64,000 nt of DNA from Streptomyces sp. CB00455 (GTDB lineage Bacteria > Actinomycetota > Actinomycetes > Streptomycetales > Streptomycetaceae). A program made the translations under genes and the position numbers. The notes below the pieces were generated by a model, which had not been told where the DNA came from, searched no databases, and saw only the letters and a list, made by a program, of their open reading frames with translations. The DNA is taken from positions 1 through 64,000 of the forward strand of contig NZ_LIVQ01000014.1 of the NCBI RefSeq assembly GCF_001905445.1. Direction: 5' to 3'. Below, piece by piece: positions 7,745 to 15,880 of this stretch (the stretch's first letter is position 1; the number at the start of each line of letters is the position of its first letter).

Positions 7745-9043
7745 TCACTGCGTCGTCGTGGCGAAGGGGTTCAGCACCTCGTCCACCTCGTCGAGCAGGT
7801 CGCCCAGGGTGGCCGGGGAGGTGTCGGCCAACGGGGTCGTGGTGATCGTGATCCGGGCGGCGGCCTCCCGGGCGAGCCGCTCGGCGGTCCCGGTGTCCGC
7901 CGCGTAGGCCATCACGTAGCCGCACCGGTCCTCAGACCAGCGCAGTTCGTGCACGGTGTCGCCGACGGACACCTGCACGTCGACCTGGACCACGCCCTCG
8001 GCCGATTCCGCGTCCTCGACCCCGCTCACGGCGGTGACCAGGCCGGGACCGGCGACCAGGAAGCGGATGGCGGCGGCGCCGCGGGCCGGGCAGTCGGCGG
8101 GCAGCGGGTCCGTCTCCAGGGCCAGCCGGTAGGTGGCTTCCTCCAGGTCGATGCCGTACACCAGCCGTACGAGGTCGTTGATGCGGTCTCCGCCGCGGCG
8201 GCTGTGCGACTCCACGACCCGGGGGCCGTCGGCGGTCAGGATCACCTCGGTGTGGGCGGGTCCGTCCGCGAGGCCGGCCGCGTCGAGGAGCGCGGTGACC
8301 AGGTCCCCTACGGACTCCCGCTCGTCGTCGCTGACGGGGGCGGGGACGACGTGGGCGAGTTCCACCACGCCGCCGCCCGTGTCCTTGCCCGTGATCGCGA
8401 CGATCCGGTGGCGGCCCTGCGAGGAGAAGCTCTCCACGCTCAGCTCACGGCCGACGAGCAACTGCTCGACCATGAACGTGTCGAGGCCGAACTCCTCGCG
8501 CCAGGCCCAGGCGGCGTCGGTCTCACCCAACGAGTGGATCTTGCGTACGCCCAGGCTGCCGGAGCCCATGGTCGGTTTGAGCACGGCCGCGCCGTGCGTG
8601 GCCACGAAGTCGCGCAGCTCCTCGCGGCCCGGGTCGGTGAGGGTGGGGACGGGGCCGATGCCCTTGCCGTTGAGCAGGGCTCGCAGGGCCGGCTTGTCGT
8701 GCAGGAGCCGGGTCGTGCGGGCGCTGTTGCCCGGCAGTCCCAGGGTGTCGGTGAGGTGTCCGGCCACCGCCTGGGCGGCTTCGGTCTGGGTGAACAACCG
8801 GGAGATGGGCTGCTGTTCGTGGAGCGCGCGCACCAGAGCCGTGACGGTCGGTACGTCCTGGTAGTCCACGAGCAGCAGCTGGGCGCAGTGCGCCACGACA
8901 TCGGGGTCGAACGCCGACGGCTTCTGGACGTGCACCACCTCGAAGCCGAGCGCGGCGGCCTTGCGGACGATGCCGGCCTTGCCGCCGAGCACGAGAATGC
9001 GGGCTGCGCCGGGCGCGGGGGCCTGGGAGGACAGGGGGATCAC
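7745..9043 (-). CDS. ATP-grasp carboxylate-amine ligase (first of two)
   Basis: A 432-residue ATP-grasp enzyme. It starts with a Rossmann-like preATP-grasp domain (ARILVLGGKAGIVRKAAALG), followed by the ATP-grasp core: FVATHGAAVLKPTMGSGSLGV, FMVEQLLVGRELSVESFS, and metal-ligand strands AHTEVILTADGPRVVESHSRRGGD. The C-terminal part resembles the L-amino-acid ligase and biotin carboxylase-like group. Such enzymes join a carboxylate, activated as an acyl-phosphate, to an amine, which here would build an amide or peptide bond in the product. It lies 2 bp from the sulfotransferase stop. A second paralogue is encoded at 14555-15844. Confidence 0.85.
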   Translation of the reverse strand: MIPLSSQAPAPGAARILVLGGKAGIVRKAAALGFEVVHVQKPSAFDPDVVAHCAQLLLVDYQDVPTVTALVRALHEQQPISRLFTQTEAAQAVAGHLTDTLGLPGNSARTTRLLHDKPALRALLNGKGIGPVPTLTDPGREELRDFVATHGAAVLKPTMGSGSLGVRKIHSLGETDAAWAWREEFGLDTFMVEQLLVGRELSVESFSSQGRHRIVAITGKDTGGGVVELAHVVPAPVSDDERESVGDLVTALLDAAGLADGPAHTEVILTADGPRVVESHSRRGGDRINDLVRLVYGIDLEEATYRLALETDPLPADCPARGAAAIRFLVAGPGLVTAVSGVEDAESAEGVVQVDVQVSVGDTVHELRWSEDRCGYVMAYAADTGTAERLAREAAARITITTTPLADTSPATLGDLLDEVDEVLNPFATTTQ

Positions 9044-9045
9044 CT

Positions 9046-9870
9046 CTACGGGGTCGTGGTGGCGAGGGCGGGGAGATCAGCGGCGTGTGCGGGGGACGCG
9101 AGGTCCCGCAGCGCGTGCCAGACGTTCGCCGTCGCCTGCGGGAGGTCGCCGTCGGCGGCGGCGGGGTTGCGCGGGCTGAGGCCGCGCAGCGCCTGTGTGA
9201 GGTCGAGTCCGGTGAACTCCGAAAGGCGCCCGGTCTCCTCGCCCCGGCACAGCGCCTGGTACTCGATCACCAGCAGTCGCTCCCGCGGGATGCGCTCGAC
9301 CAGGTCGAGCCCGTGGGCGTTCCAGGCGGTCCATTTGGCGAGTGCCGACTCGCGGGTCACGGGCAGCCAGGGCCGGTCGCCGGTCCACCGCAGCATGGAG
9401 CGTGCGGCCTCCTCGGGGTGGCGCACCAGCAGCACGTACCGCGCCTGCGGCAGTACGGCGTCGAGCCAGGGCAGGTGCAGCAGGTACTCGTTGTACTTGT
9501 CGCCCCAGTGCGGGAGGTCCTGGCCGCTCTCGGTGAGGATGCGCCGGGCGAGTGCGACGGGGTCGTCACCCGCCGTCCCCTCGGCGACCTCGCGGGCGAC
9601 GGCGCGCAGGCTGTCCTCGACGCGGGCGCGCCAGCGGTCCACGCCGGCGCCGTCCGGCGGGCGGCGGTCCAGGGCGTGCAGGATCTCGTCGGCCCTGAGG
9701 TGCCGGTCGGCCAGGTCCTCGCGGGTGAGCCAGCGGTGCAGCAGATAGGGCAGCTTGCCGTTGACGGTGAAGTGGCCGCCGACGTCGTGGAACGCCAGGT
9801 TCAGGGCGTAGGCGAGGGCGGTGGTGCCGCAGCGCTGGCCGCCGAGCAGGATGATCGGTGATGTGTTCAT
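9046..9870 (-). CDS. PAPS-dependent sulfotransferase
   Basis: A 274-residue cytosolic-type sulfotransferase. The 5'-phosphosulfate loop is GGQRCGTTAL (about residues 10-19) and the 3'-phosphate motif is YVLLVRHPEEAARSML (about 150-165). It transfers the sulfuryl group of PAPS to a hydroxyl or amine. ATG 9870 overlaps the isomerase stop (ATGA), so the much longer open frame upstream is a shadow. With cysC, cysD and cysN in the same operon it makes the final product very likely a sulfate ester or sulfamate. The acceptor is not predictable by eye. Confidence 0.87.
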   Translation of the reverse strand: MNTSPIILLGGQRCGTTALAYALNLAFHDVGGHFTVNGKLPYLLHRWLTREDLADRHLRADEILHALDRRPPDGAGVDRWRARVEDSLRAVAREVAEGTAGDDPVALARRILTESGQDLPHWGDKYNEYLLHLPWLDAVLPQARYVLLVRHPEEAARSMLRWTGDRPWLPVTRESALAKWTAWNAHGLDLVERIPRERLLVIEYQALCRGEETGRLSEFTGLDLTQALRGLSPRNPAAADGDLPQATANVWHALRDLASPAHAADLPALATTTP

Positions 9871-10751
9871 GCCGTGGCCTTCGCTGGGTCCGTGTGCGCG
9901 GTCCGCGCCGCCTCGGTCATCTCGCGCAGCAGTCGCATGCACTGCGAGCTGGCCTCGAAGCCGCCCGCGGTGAACTCCTCGCCCCAGGGTTCGTCGCGCT
10001 GCTGCTGGGTGAGCGGCTTCCGCCCGATCCGCCAGTGCGTCTCGAGCGACAGCCAGTGCCGGTAGCCGTCCTCCGCGAGCGTGTTGAGGATCGCGGGCCA
10101 CGGAAGGTCGCCGTCGCCCAGGCGGACGTAGCCGCTCTGCCCGTCGGGGTCCTTCACGTGGACGTGCCGGATGCGTTCCCGGCCGAGCGCGTAGTCCTGC
10201 GGGAACGGCGCCGGGTCCCAGCCGCTGAAGACGCTGTTGCCCGGGTCCCACAGGACCGCGAGCCGGTCGTCGCCGAGTGCGTCCAGGAACTCCAGGGTGT
10301 GGCGCATGGTGGGGCTGTTGGTGCGCATGCCCGTCTCCACGAGCAGCGGAACCCGGTCGGCGGGCACGCCGTCCAGCACCTCGCGCGCCGCCTTGGCGGC
10401 CCTGCGGGGATCCGGGTCCCCTTCGCGGTAGAAGGTGAAGATCCGCACGAACGGCGCGCCCAGCAGCTCGGCCCGCCGTACGGCGTCGACGACCAGGTCA
10501 CGGGCGGCAGCGACCTCGGCGCCGGTGCGCGGCAGCGCACATTTCAGCGCGGGCGGGTCGAACCCGGCGATCTCCAGGCCGTGGCCGGTCACGGCATCAC
10601 GGACCGCGGCGAGCTGGGCGTCGTCCATCAGGTGCGGGGGCACGCCGCCCGAGGAGCGGATCTCCAGGCCGCCGAAGCCGAGCCGGTGTGCCTCGGCCGC
10701 GGCCGCGTGGATGTCCTGGGACGCTTCGTCGTTGATGATGGCGAGTCTCAT
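9867..10751 (-). CDS. Sugar isomerase/epimerase, TIM barrel (AP endonuclease 2 fold)
   Basis: A 294-residue xylose-isomerase-like TIM barrel. Metal-ligand positions typical of the fold are seen in LLVETGMR (Glu), LAVLWDPGNS (Asp), HVHVKDP (His and Asp) and WLSLETHW (Glu). Family members isomerise or epimerise keto-sugars, inosose or hydroxypyruvate. ATG 10751 overlaps the upstream gene stop as ATGA. It is part of a four-gene block (two TIM barrels, a Gfo/Idh/MocA enzyme and an Ldh2-type dehydrogenase) that looks like a route to a sugar or sugar-acid building block. Confidence 0.83.
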   Translation of the reverse strand: MRLAIINDEASQDIHAAAAEAHRLGFGGLEIRSSGGVPPHLMDDAQLAAVRDAVTGHGLEIAGFDPPALKCALPRTGAEVAAARDLVVDAVRRAELLGAPFVRIFTFYREGDPDPRRAAKAAREVLDGVPADRVPLLVETGMRTNSPTMRHTLEFLDALGDDRLAVLWDPGNSVFSGWDPAPFPQDYALGRERIRHVHVKDPDGQSGYVRLGDGDLPWPAILNTLAEDGYRHWLSLETHWRIGRKPLTQQQRDEPWGEEFTAGGFEASSQCMRLLREMTEAARTAHTDPAKATA

Positions 10752-11509
10752 ATGAGTACCTCCTTCGCGGGGGCTGATGCGGTGGGCGGGGTGGCGGCGA
10801 GGGCGGGCCGGGGCTCCCCGGCGTACCACGCGCGCAGCAGTGCGAGGTCCTCGGCGAGGGCCGGCGCCTTGGACTCGACGGTGACCGCGCGCAGCGGGCC
10901 GGCCGCCGAGAGCACGTCGCGCGTCGGTTCGGCGCACGAGGTGGCGAGCGGCTGGTGCCGGGAGGTGTCGGGCGCGTTCCAGTCGAAGCCCTTCACCTGG
11001 GCGTACGACGTCCAGGGCGCGAGGAGGGCGGCGGCGACGACCGGATCGGGATGGATCCGGGCCAGGCCCATCGTGTCGAGCAGGATGCCGGTGCCGGCCC
11101 GCTCGCACAGTTCCACGAGCTCGGGGACGGATGCGTACCCGTGGTGGGTTTCGACCAGGACCCGGCTGCTCTCGCCCACGAGCGAGGTCAGCAGCGCGAT
11201 GTGGCGCAGCGTCGACTCGCGCCGCCCCGGCGCCATGCATCCCGCCGAGGCGAACACTTTGACCGGCAGGCCCTGCTCCAGCGGGCCCGTTCCAGGACTG
11301 GCCGCCGCTTCACCCAGGACGTCGCCGATCCCCACGAAACACACCTCGCAGCCGGCGCGCCGCAGCCCGGCGAGACCGTCCGCTTCCCAGGCGTGTCCCT
11401 TGCCCGCCCGTACGTCGACGGCGGTGCCGCCCAGCGAGAGCGTGAGCCGGGCCAGTTCCGGGCCGTCCAGGTGCGCGGCGGAACCGGAGGAGAGGCCGAT
11501 GAGCGTCAT
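10748..11509 (-). CDS. Second TIM-barrel protein, sugar isomerase-like
   Basis: A 253-residue TIM-barrel protein more divergent than its neighbour. Strand ends with acidic or His residues (VLVETHHGYAS, GILLDTMGLARIH, YAQVKGFDW, AVTVESKAP) match the metal-site positions of the xylose-isomerase/AP-endonuclease-2 superfamily. It overlaps both neighbours by 4 bp (ATGA), so the pair is probably made in equal amounts. It might form a heteromer with the following isomerase or do a separate epimerisation. The substrate is unknown. Confidence 0.72.
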   Translation of the reverse strand: MTLIGLSSGSAAHLDGPELARLTLSLGGTAVDVRAGKGHAWEADGLAGLRRAGCEVCFVGIGDVLGEAAASPGTGPLEQGLPVKVFASAGCMAPGRRESTLRHIALLTSLVGESSRVLVETHHGYASVPELVELCERAGTGILLDTMGLARIHPDPVVAAALLAPWTSYAQVKGFDWNAPDTSRHQPLATSCAEPTRDVLSAAGPLRAVTVESKAPALAEDLALLRAWYAGEPRPALAATPPTASAPAKEVLI

Positions 11510-12441
11510 GCCGGCACCGCCCGCTGCAGGGCGACCGCCGAGAGGATCTCGGTCACGCCGCGGGCCCCCTCCAGATGGCAGCGCCGGGGCGGACGGCCGG
11601 ACGCGACGGCCTCGGCCATCTCCCGGTAGACCGCGCGCCGCAGCTCGGGCGTGGTGACGGTCGGCCAGGTCTGCTCGGTGTCACCGATCTGGGTGCTCAC
11701 CGTCCCGTCGGCGATGCACAGACCGCGGTCCGGGCCAAGCACCTGGAGCCGTTCGGTGCGTACGGCCGACTCGGCGGTCACCGTGAACGCGAGGGTGGCA
11801 CCGGTGCGGAACTCGACCAGGCCGGTGACCCGGGTGTCGATGCCCGGCGCCAGCTCCCTGCTGTCCGCCAGCCGTACGGTTTCGGGCCGGCCGAGCAGCT
11901 GACACGCCAGGTCCAGGTAGTGCACGCCCAGGTGGGCGGCGATGCCGCCGAGCGCCGATGCCGGGTCACTGCGCCAGTCGGCCCGCCTGTAGTGGGCGGG
12001 CGGACGGAATCGTGACACCTCGAGGACCGCGGTGGTGGCCGGGGACGCCCAGTTCGTCGACAGTGCGGCCTCGGGCAGCCGCATGCGGTGCTGGAGCATG
12101 ACGCCGACCGGCTTCCCGGCCCGCACCGCGGCCTGTGTCACCCGTTCGATCTCCGCGTCCGAGACCGCGGGCGGCTTCTCGATGAGAACGGCCTTGCCCG
12201 CCTCGAGCGCCTCCACGGTCAGCATGGCCCGGCCGCCGGGTGGAACGCACAGCGCCACCAGGCCGACTGCCGGATCGGCGAGCAGCTCCCGCCAGGAGCC
12301 CGCGCGCCGCAGCGCACCGGTGTCCGATGTGGGGTCTTGTTCGAGCACGGACACGGTCCGGGCCTCGGCGAGGCCGTCCAGGGCGGAGGCGTGCTGGCGG
12401 CCGGCGACCCCGAAGCCGACGATTCCCACCCCGAGGCTCAT
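11506..12441 (-). CDS. Gfo/Idh/MocA-family oxidoreductase
   Basis: A 311-residue NAD(P)-dependent sugar oxidoreductase. The Rossmann motif is VGIVGFGVAGRQHASAL (about 5-21), the catalytic Lys motif IEKPP is at about 92-96, and the substrate-side GGIAAHLGVHYLDL carries the family His pair region, with His where many members have Asp (usual GG-x3-D-x-G-x-H). These enzymes oxidise or reduce a hydroxyl of a sugar, inositol or NDP-sugar. It is translationally coupled to both neighbours. Together with the dehydrogenase upstream it provides two redox steps in the putative sugar-building block. Confidence 0.85.
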   Translation of the reverse strand: MSLGVGIVGFGVAGRQHASALDGLAEARTVSVLEQDPTSDTGALRRAGSWRELLADPAVGLVALCVPPGGRAMLTVEALEAGKAVLIEKPPAVSDAEIERVTQAAVRAGKPVGVMLQHRMRLPEAALSTNWASPATTAVLEVSRFRPPAHYRRADWRSDPASALGGIAAHLGVHYLDLACQLLGRPETVRLADSRELAPGIDTRVTGLVEFRTGATLAFTVTAESAVRTERLQVLGPDRGLCIADGTVSTQIGDTEQTWPTVTTPELRRAVYREMAEAVASGRPPRRCHLEGARGVTEILSAVALQRAVPA

Positions 12442-14039
12442 CGGACCGCCCCCGCGCCGGCGAGCGTACGGTCAGCGGTCCACCCGAGCCGTGCGGCGAC
12501 GGACGCGGGCACCGGGACCCCGTGGTCCCGGGCGGCCGACTCGGCCAGCTCCTCCTGTTGTTCCGGCAGATGGATCGGGGGGGCGCCCTGCGGGTAGCCG
12601 GCGGCGACCGCCCCCGACAGTACGGCGAGCAGCTCGTCGACGGGCGGATCGCCGAAGGCCGAGGGGGAGAGCGCGAGGAAGAGCTGCGAGCAGTCCATGG
12701 GGCGATCCGGCTCGGCGCGCTGCTTGTGTACCAGCGGGCTGACCGTGCCCCCCGCCAGGATCCCGGCCAGTACCTCGGTGATCACGGCGACGCCCAGGCC
12801 CTTGTGGCCGCCGAAGACGGGCACGGCGCCGCCCCGGTCCAGCTCCTCGGGGTCGGTGGTGGGTCGCCCTTCGCGGTCCACCAGCCAGGTGGCGGGCACC
12901 GTCTCGCCCCGGTGCGCGGCGTGCCGGATCTTGCCGCTGGCGACGGTGCCGGTGGCGAAGTCGACGACCAGCGGCCGCTGTCCGGTGCGCGGGACGACCA
13001 TGCACACGGCGTCGTTGCCCAGGGTGGGGCGACCGGCGCCGGGTGCGGCGACCGACGGGCCGGAGATGTTGAGGACGAGGCCGACGACCGCGTGTCGTAC
13101 GAAGTGCCCGCGGTAGGCGGCGAGCATCCCGATGTGGTTGTTGCCGCGGACCGCGACGGCGGCGAGTCCGGTCTCGGCCGCCTGGCGGGCGCAGCGCTCC
13201 GCCGCGAGTTCGGCGGCGACCTGACCGAAGCCGCCGTGGGCGTCGAGCACGGCGACCGCAGGGCCTTCGGAGATCCACTCGGGTTCGGCGGCCGGGTCGA
13301 TGCCTCCGTGCTCGAGGCGGTCCAGGTACATCGGGAGCAGGCCGACGCCGTGCGAGAAGTGGCCCCGGACGTCGGCGTCGACGAGGACCCTGGCGACCAG
13401 CGCCGCATGCTCCGCGGCCACCCCGGCACCGGCGAGGGAGCCGGTGGCCGCCTCGGTCAGCGCCTCGGTGGTGAACCTGGCCTCGGGCTCCTGCGCCGAC
13501 GCCTGCCGGTCCCCGGCGGTGGGGCCGGGGGCGCGGTTCAGGTGCACGAACCGGTCGGCCGCCGCGGCGGCCTCGGGGTCGGTGGTGACGAGGAGCACCG
13601 CGCTGCCGTGCCGGGCGGCGGTCCGCGCCGTCTCGGTGGCCGTCTGCGCGGCCTGCGCCGCCGCCCCGTCCGCCACCCCCGGGCCGGCGGGCGAGGTCGC
13701 GTCGACGACCGTGGCCAGGGGGGTGGAGGCCCCTGCGGCGGGCGGCCGCTGACCGGCGCGTACGACGGTGATTCCGGTGGGGCGGGCCGGGGCGACGCGG
13801 CGCGGCCGGCCCTTGTCCCCCACCGTGATGACGCCGTACTGGGCGCGCCGGGACCCGCCGAGCACCTCGGCCAGTGCGGCTCCTGACGCGGGGTCGTCCG
13901 TGAGTACGGCGACGATCTCGCCGGCGGCCACAGCGGTGGTCAGTCCCGGTACCAGGATGCGTTCGGCTCCTTCGGGCCCTTCGGCCACGATCAGGTCCGC
14001 CACGCGGAGCACAGGCCTGCGGCCCGCTGTTTCGGTCAT
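12438..14039 (-). CDS. Fusion: degenerate ABC-ATPase-like domain plus Ldh2/malate dehydrogenase-type oxidoreductase
   Basis: A 533-residue protein. Residues about 185-530 form a complete Ldh2-family NAD(P)-dependent dehydrogenase (DVRGHFSHGVGLLPMYLDRL, RGNNHIGMLAAY, TLGNDAVCMVVPRTG, FGGHKGLGVAVITEVL), the family of malate/ureidoglycolate dehydrogenases and ComC sulfolactate dehydrogenase. Residues about 8-175 resemble an ABC ATPase fold (VLRVADLIVAEGPEG, AGEIVAVLTDDPASGAALAEVLGG, VLLVTTDPEAAAAADRFVHL), but the P-loop Gly-Lys-Ser/Thr is replaced by DDPASGAA and the signature is missing, so it cannot be a normal ATPase. There is no internal start that would separate the halves. I do not know this fusion from other clusters. 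Confidence 0.8.
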   Translation of the reverse strand: MTETAGRRPVLRVADLIVAEGPEGAERILVPGLTTAVAAGEIVAVLTDDPASGAALAEVLGGSRRAQYGVITVGDKGRPRRVAPARPTGITVVRAGQRPPAAGASTPLATVVDATSPAGPGVADGAAAQAAQTATETARTAARHGSAVLLVTTDPEAAAAADRFVHLNRAPGPTAGDRQASAQEPEARFTTEALTEAATGSLAGAGVAAEHAALVARVLVDADVRGHFSHGVGLLPMYLDRLEHGGIDPAAEPEWISEGPAVAVLDAHGGFGQVAAELAAERCARQAAETGLAAVAVRGNNHIGMLAAYRGHFVRHAVVGLVLNISGPSVAAPGAGRPTLGNDAVCMVVPRTGQRPLVVDFATGTVASGKIRHAAHRGETVPATWLVDREGRPTTDPEELDRGGAVPVFGGHKGLGVAVITEVLAGILAGGTVSPLVHKQRAEPDRPMDCSQLFLALSPSAFGDPPVDELLAVLSGAVAAGYPQGAPPIHLPEQQEELAESAARDHGVPVPASVAARLGWTADRTLAGAGAVR

Positions 14040-14072
14040 TGCTGACTCCTCGTCAGTGCCGGGGGGATGCGG

Positions 14073-14480
14073 TCAGGAGGCGGCCTTGGGCTCCAGGAAC
14101 TCCAGCCGGTTGCCGAGCTTGTCGAAGGCGTAGAAACGGTCGTGGCCGGGGAAGTTGTCGTCCCAGGTCACCTCGTGGCCGTACGCCTCCAGGCGCTTGG
14201 CGAGGTCACCGAGGGAACGGACGAGGATGCCGGGGTGGGCCTTGCGGGCCGGGCTGAAGTCCTGCTCCACGCCCAGGTGGACCTCCAGGCCGCCGCCCCG
14301 GAACCAGCAGCCACCGCGGGCGGCGAGGACGGGCGGCTTCTCCAGCTCGGTCATGCCGAGCGCCTCGCCCCAGAACTGCCGGCACAGGTCCTCGGCGCCG
14401 GCCGGAATGGCGAGCTGGACGTGGTGCAGGCCGCCGAAGGCGTAGTCGGTGGTGTTCTCGGTGGTGTTCTCGTTGCTCAT
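14073..14480 (-). CDS. VOC-superfamily protein in the cluster
   Basis: A 135-residue single VOC domain: GGLHHVQLAIPAGAEDLCRQFWGEALGM at the start and DDNFPGHDRFYAFDKLGNRLEFLEP at the end. The two His of HHVQLAIP, a later HLGVE and the terminal Glu of LEFLE are the usual metal ligands. The form is like bleomycin/fosfomycin resistance proteins and small epimerases. ATG 14480 has GAAGGAAG upstream. As the gene lies inside the operon it may be a self-resistance protein binding the product or a tailoring enzyme. Neither can be decided from sequence. Confidence 0.82.
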   Translation of the reverse strand: MSNENTTENTTDYAFGGLHHVQLAIPAGAEDLCRQFWGEALGMTELEKPPVLAARGGCWFRGGGLEVHLGVEQDFSPARKAHPGILVRSLGDLAKRLEAYGHEVTWDDNFPGHDRFYAFDKLGNRLEFLEPKAAS

Positions 14481-14554
14481 GGTCTTCCGCTTCCTTCGTC
14501 TCTGATCTGTTGCTCGGTCCCGGGCCACCTGGGAAATCGATGACCCGGTGGTGG

Positions 14555-15844
14555 TTACGGGGTGGTGAGGGCTTCGTGCCGTGCGGCCATGCCGTCGCTG
14601 CGTACAGTGAAGCTCAGCTTGCGCACGCCCTCCTGGGCCCGGCGCAGTGCCTCGTCCTGGTCGGAGCCGACCGCGCAGACGTGCGCTCCCCGGGCGAACG
14701 ATCCGGTCACGCCCTTGAGCCGCTTGCCCGGCTCGCGCAGCACCTCGACGTCGACCACGCCCTCCAGTGCCCGCGCCTCGTCCTCGCCGGTGACCTCGAC
14801 GATCTTGCCGACGGCGTCCGGGCACGCGTACCAGATGGCCGCCGCGCGCGGTCCCTCCGCCGTCCGTGCCAGCGCGGCCCGCACGTCGGGCAGGACCCGC
14901 AGGCCGACGGCCTGCCGGGCGACCACGTCGATCAGGTCGACGCCGCAGACGCGCGCCCACAGCTCGGGGATCTCGTCACCCGCCGGACGCAGGTGGGTCT
15001 CGACGAGGTGCACCGCGTCCGCGGCCACGATGACCTCGGTGTGGGTGACCCCGCGCCGTACGCCCAACGCACCGAGCATGTCCCGTACGGTGGCGGCGAT
15101 GCGCTGCTCGTCGGCGGGCGAGAGCGGGGCCGGGACGACGTGGCCCACCTCCACGAAGTGGTCGTGCTCGGAGATCTTGAGCGTGATGCCGACGACCAGG
15201 TGCTCGCCGTCCTCGCTGACGCACTCCACGCTGTACTCGTCACCGCTGAGGAAGGGCTCCACCAGCAGGTCCGCCGAGTCGAGGTCACCGGCTCCGGTGG
15301 CACCCCAGCCCAGCGCGCGGTCGATGTCGCCGGGGCCGTCGATCCGGGTCACGCCCTTGCTGGCGACACCGCGCACCGGCTTGCAGATCAGGGGGTACCC
15401 CGTCTTCTCCGCGACCTTGAGGACACCCTCCCGGTCGTGCACCGTCTCGGCGAGGGTCTCGCTGACGCCCGCCTCGGCGAGCACCCGGCGCATCTCGCAC
15501 TTGTCCGCGACGGCGCGCACCGTCTCGGGGCTGTGCCAGTCGAGGCCGAGCGCCAGAGCGATCGCGGCCGTCTTCTCGGTGTCCTTCTCCGTGAAGTTGG
15601 TGAGGCGGTCGACCGGGTCGACGGCGTGCACGAACCGCGCGGCGGCCACCCACTCGTCGGCGGGCGCGTCCTCCCGCAGCACGATCAGCCGCTGGATCTT
15701 CTCCCGGCTGCGCAGCCGCGGCACGACCTCGGGGCGGCAGATCACGGTGGTCCGCAGCCCGGGCCACGCGTCGCGGGCCCGGTCGGGCAGATCGCGTCCG
15801 CCGCTGACTATCAACAGGTGCAGGGGAGCCGGTGTGTCGGACAT
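14555..15844 (-). CDS. ATP-grasp carboxylate-amine ligase (second of two)
   Basis: A 429-residue ATP-grasp ligase. The preATP-grasp part (LLIVSGGRDLPDRAR) leads to the core: DKCEMRRVLAEAGV, YPLICKPVRGVASKGV (ATP-binding Lys), LLVEPFLSGDEYSVECVS and metal strands THTEVIVAADAVHLVETHLRPAGD. It closely parallels the protein at 7745-9043 in length and layout, including ELAHVVPAP versus EVGHVVPAP, so the two are probably an ancient duplication acting on different substrates. It lies between the MFS exporter and the VOC protein. Likely role: amide or peptide bond formation in the product. Confidence 0.86.
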   Translation of the reverse strand: MSDTPAPLHLLIVSGGRDLPDRARDAWPGLRTTVICRPEVVPRLRSREKIQRLIVLREDAPADEWVAAARFVHAVDPVDRLTNFTEKDTEKTAAIALALGLDWHSPETVRAVADKCEMRRVLAEAGVSETLAETVHDREGVLKVAEKTGYPLICKPVRGVASKGVTRIDGPGDIDRALGWGATGAGDLDSADLLVEPFLSGDEYSVECVSEDGEHLVVGITLKISEHDHFVEVGHVVPAPLSPADEQRIAATVRDMLGALGVRRGVTHTEVIVAADAVHLVETHLRPAGDEIPELWARVCGVDLIDVVARQAVGLRVLPDVRAALARTAEGPRAAAIWYACPDAVGKIVEVTGEDEARALEGVVDVEVLREPGKRLKGVTGSFARGAHVCAVGSDQDEALRRAQEGVRKLSFTVRSDGMAARHEALTTP

Positions 15845-15880
15845 GGAAACCTCCGTCGGTACGGGATGGGGTGGGGTGGG

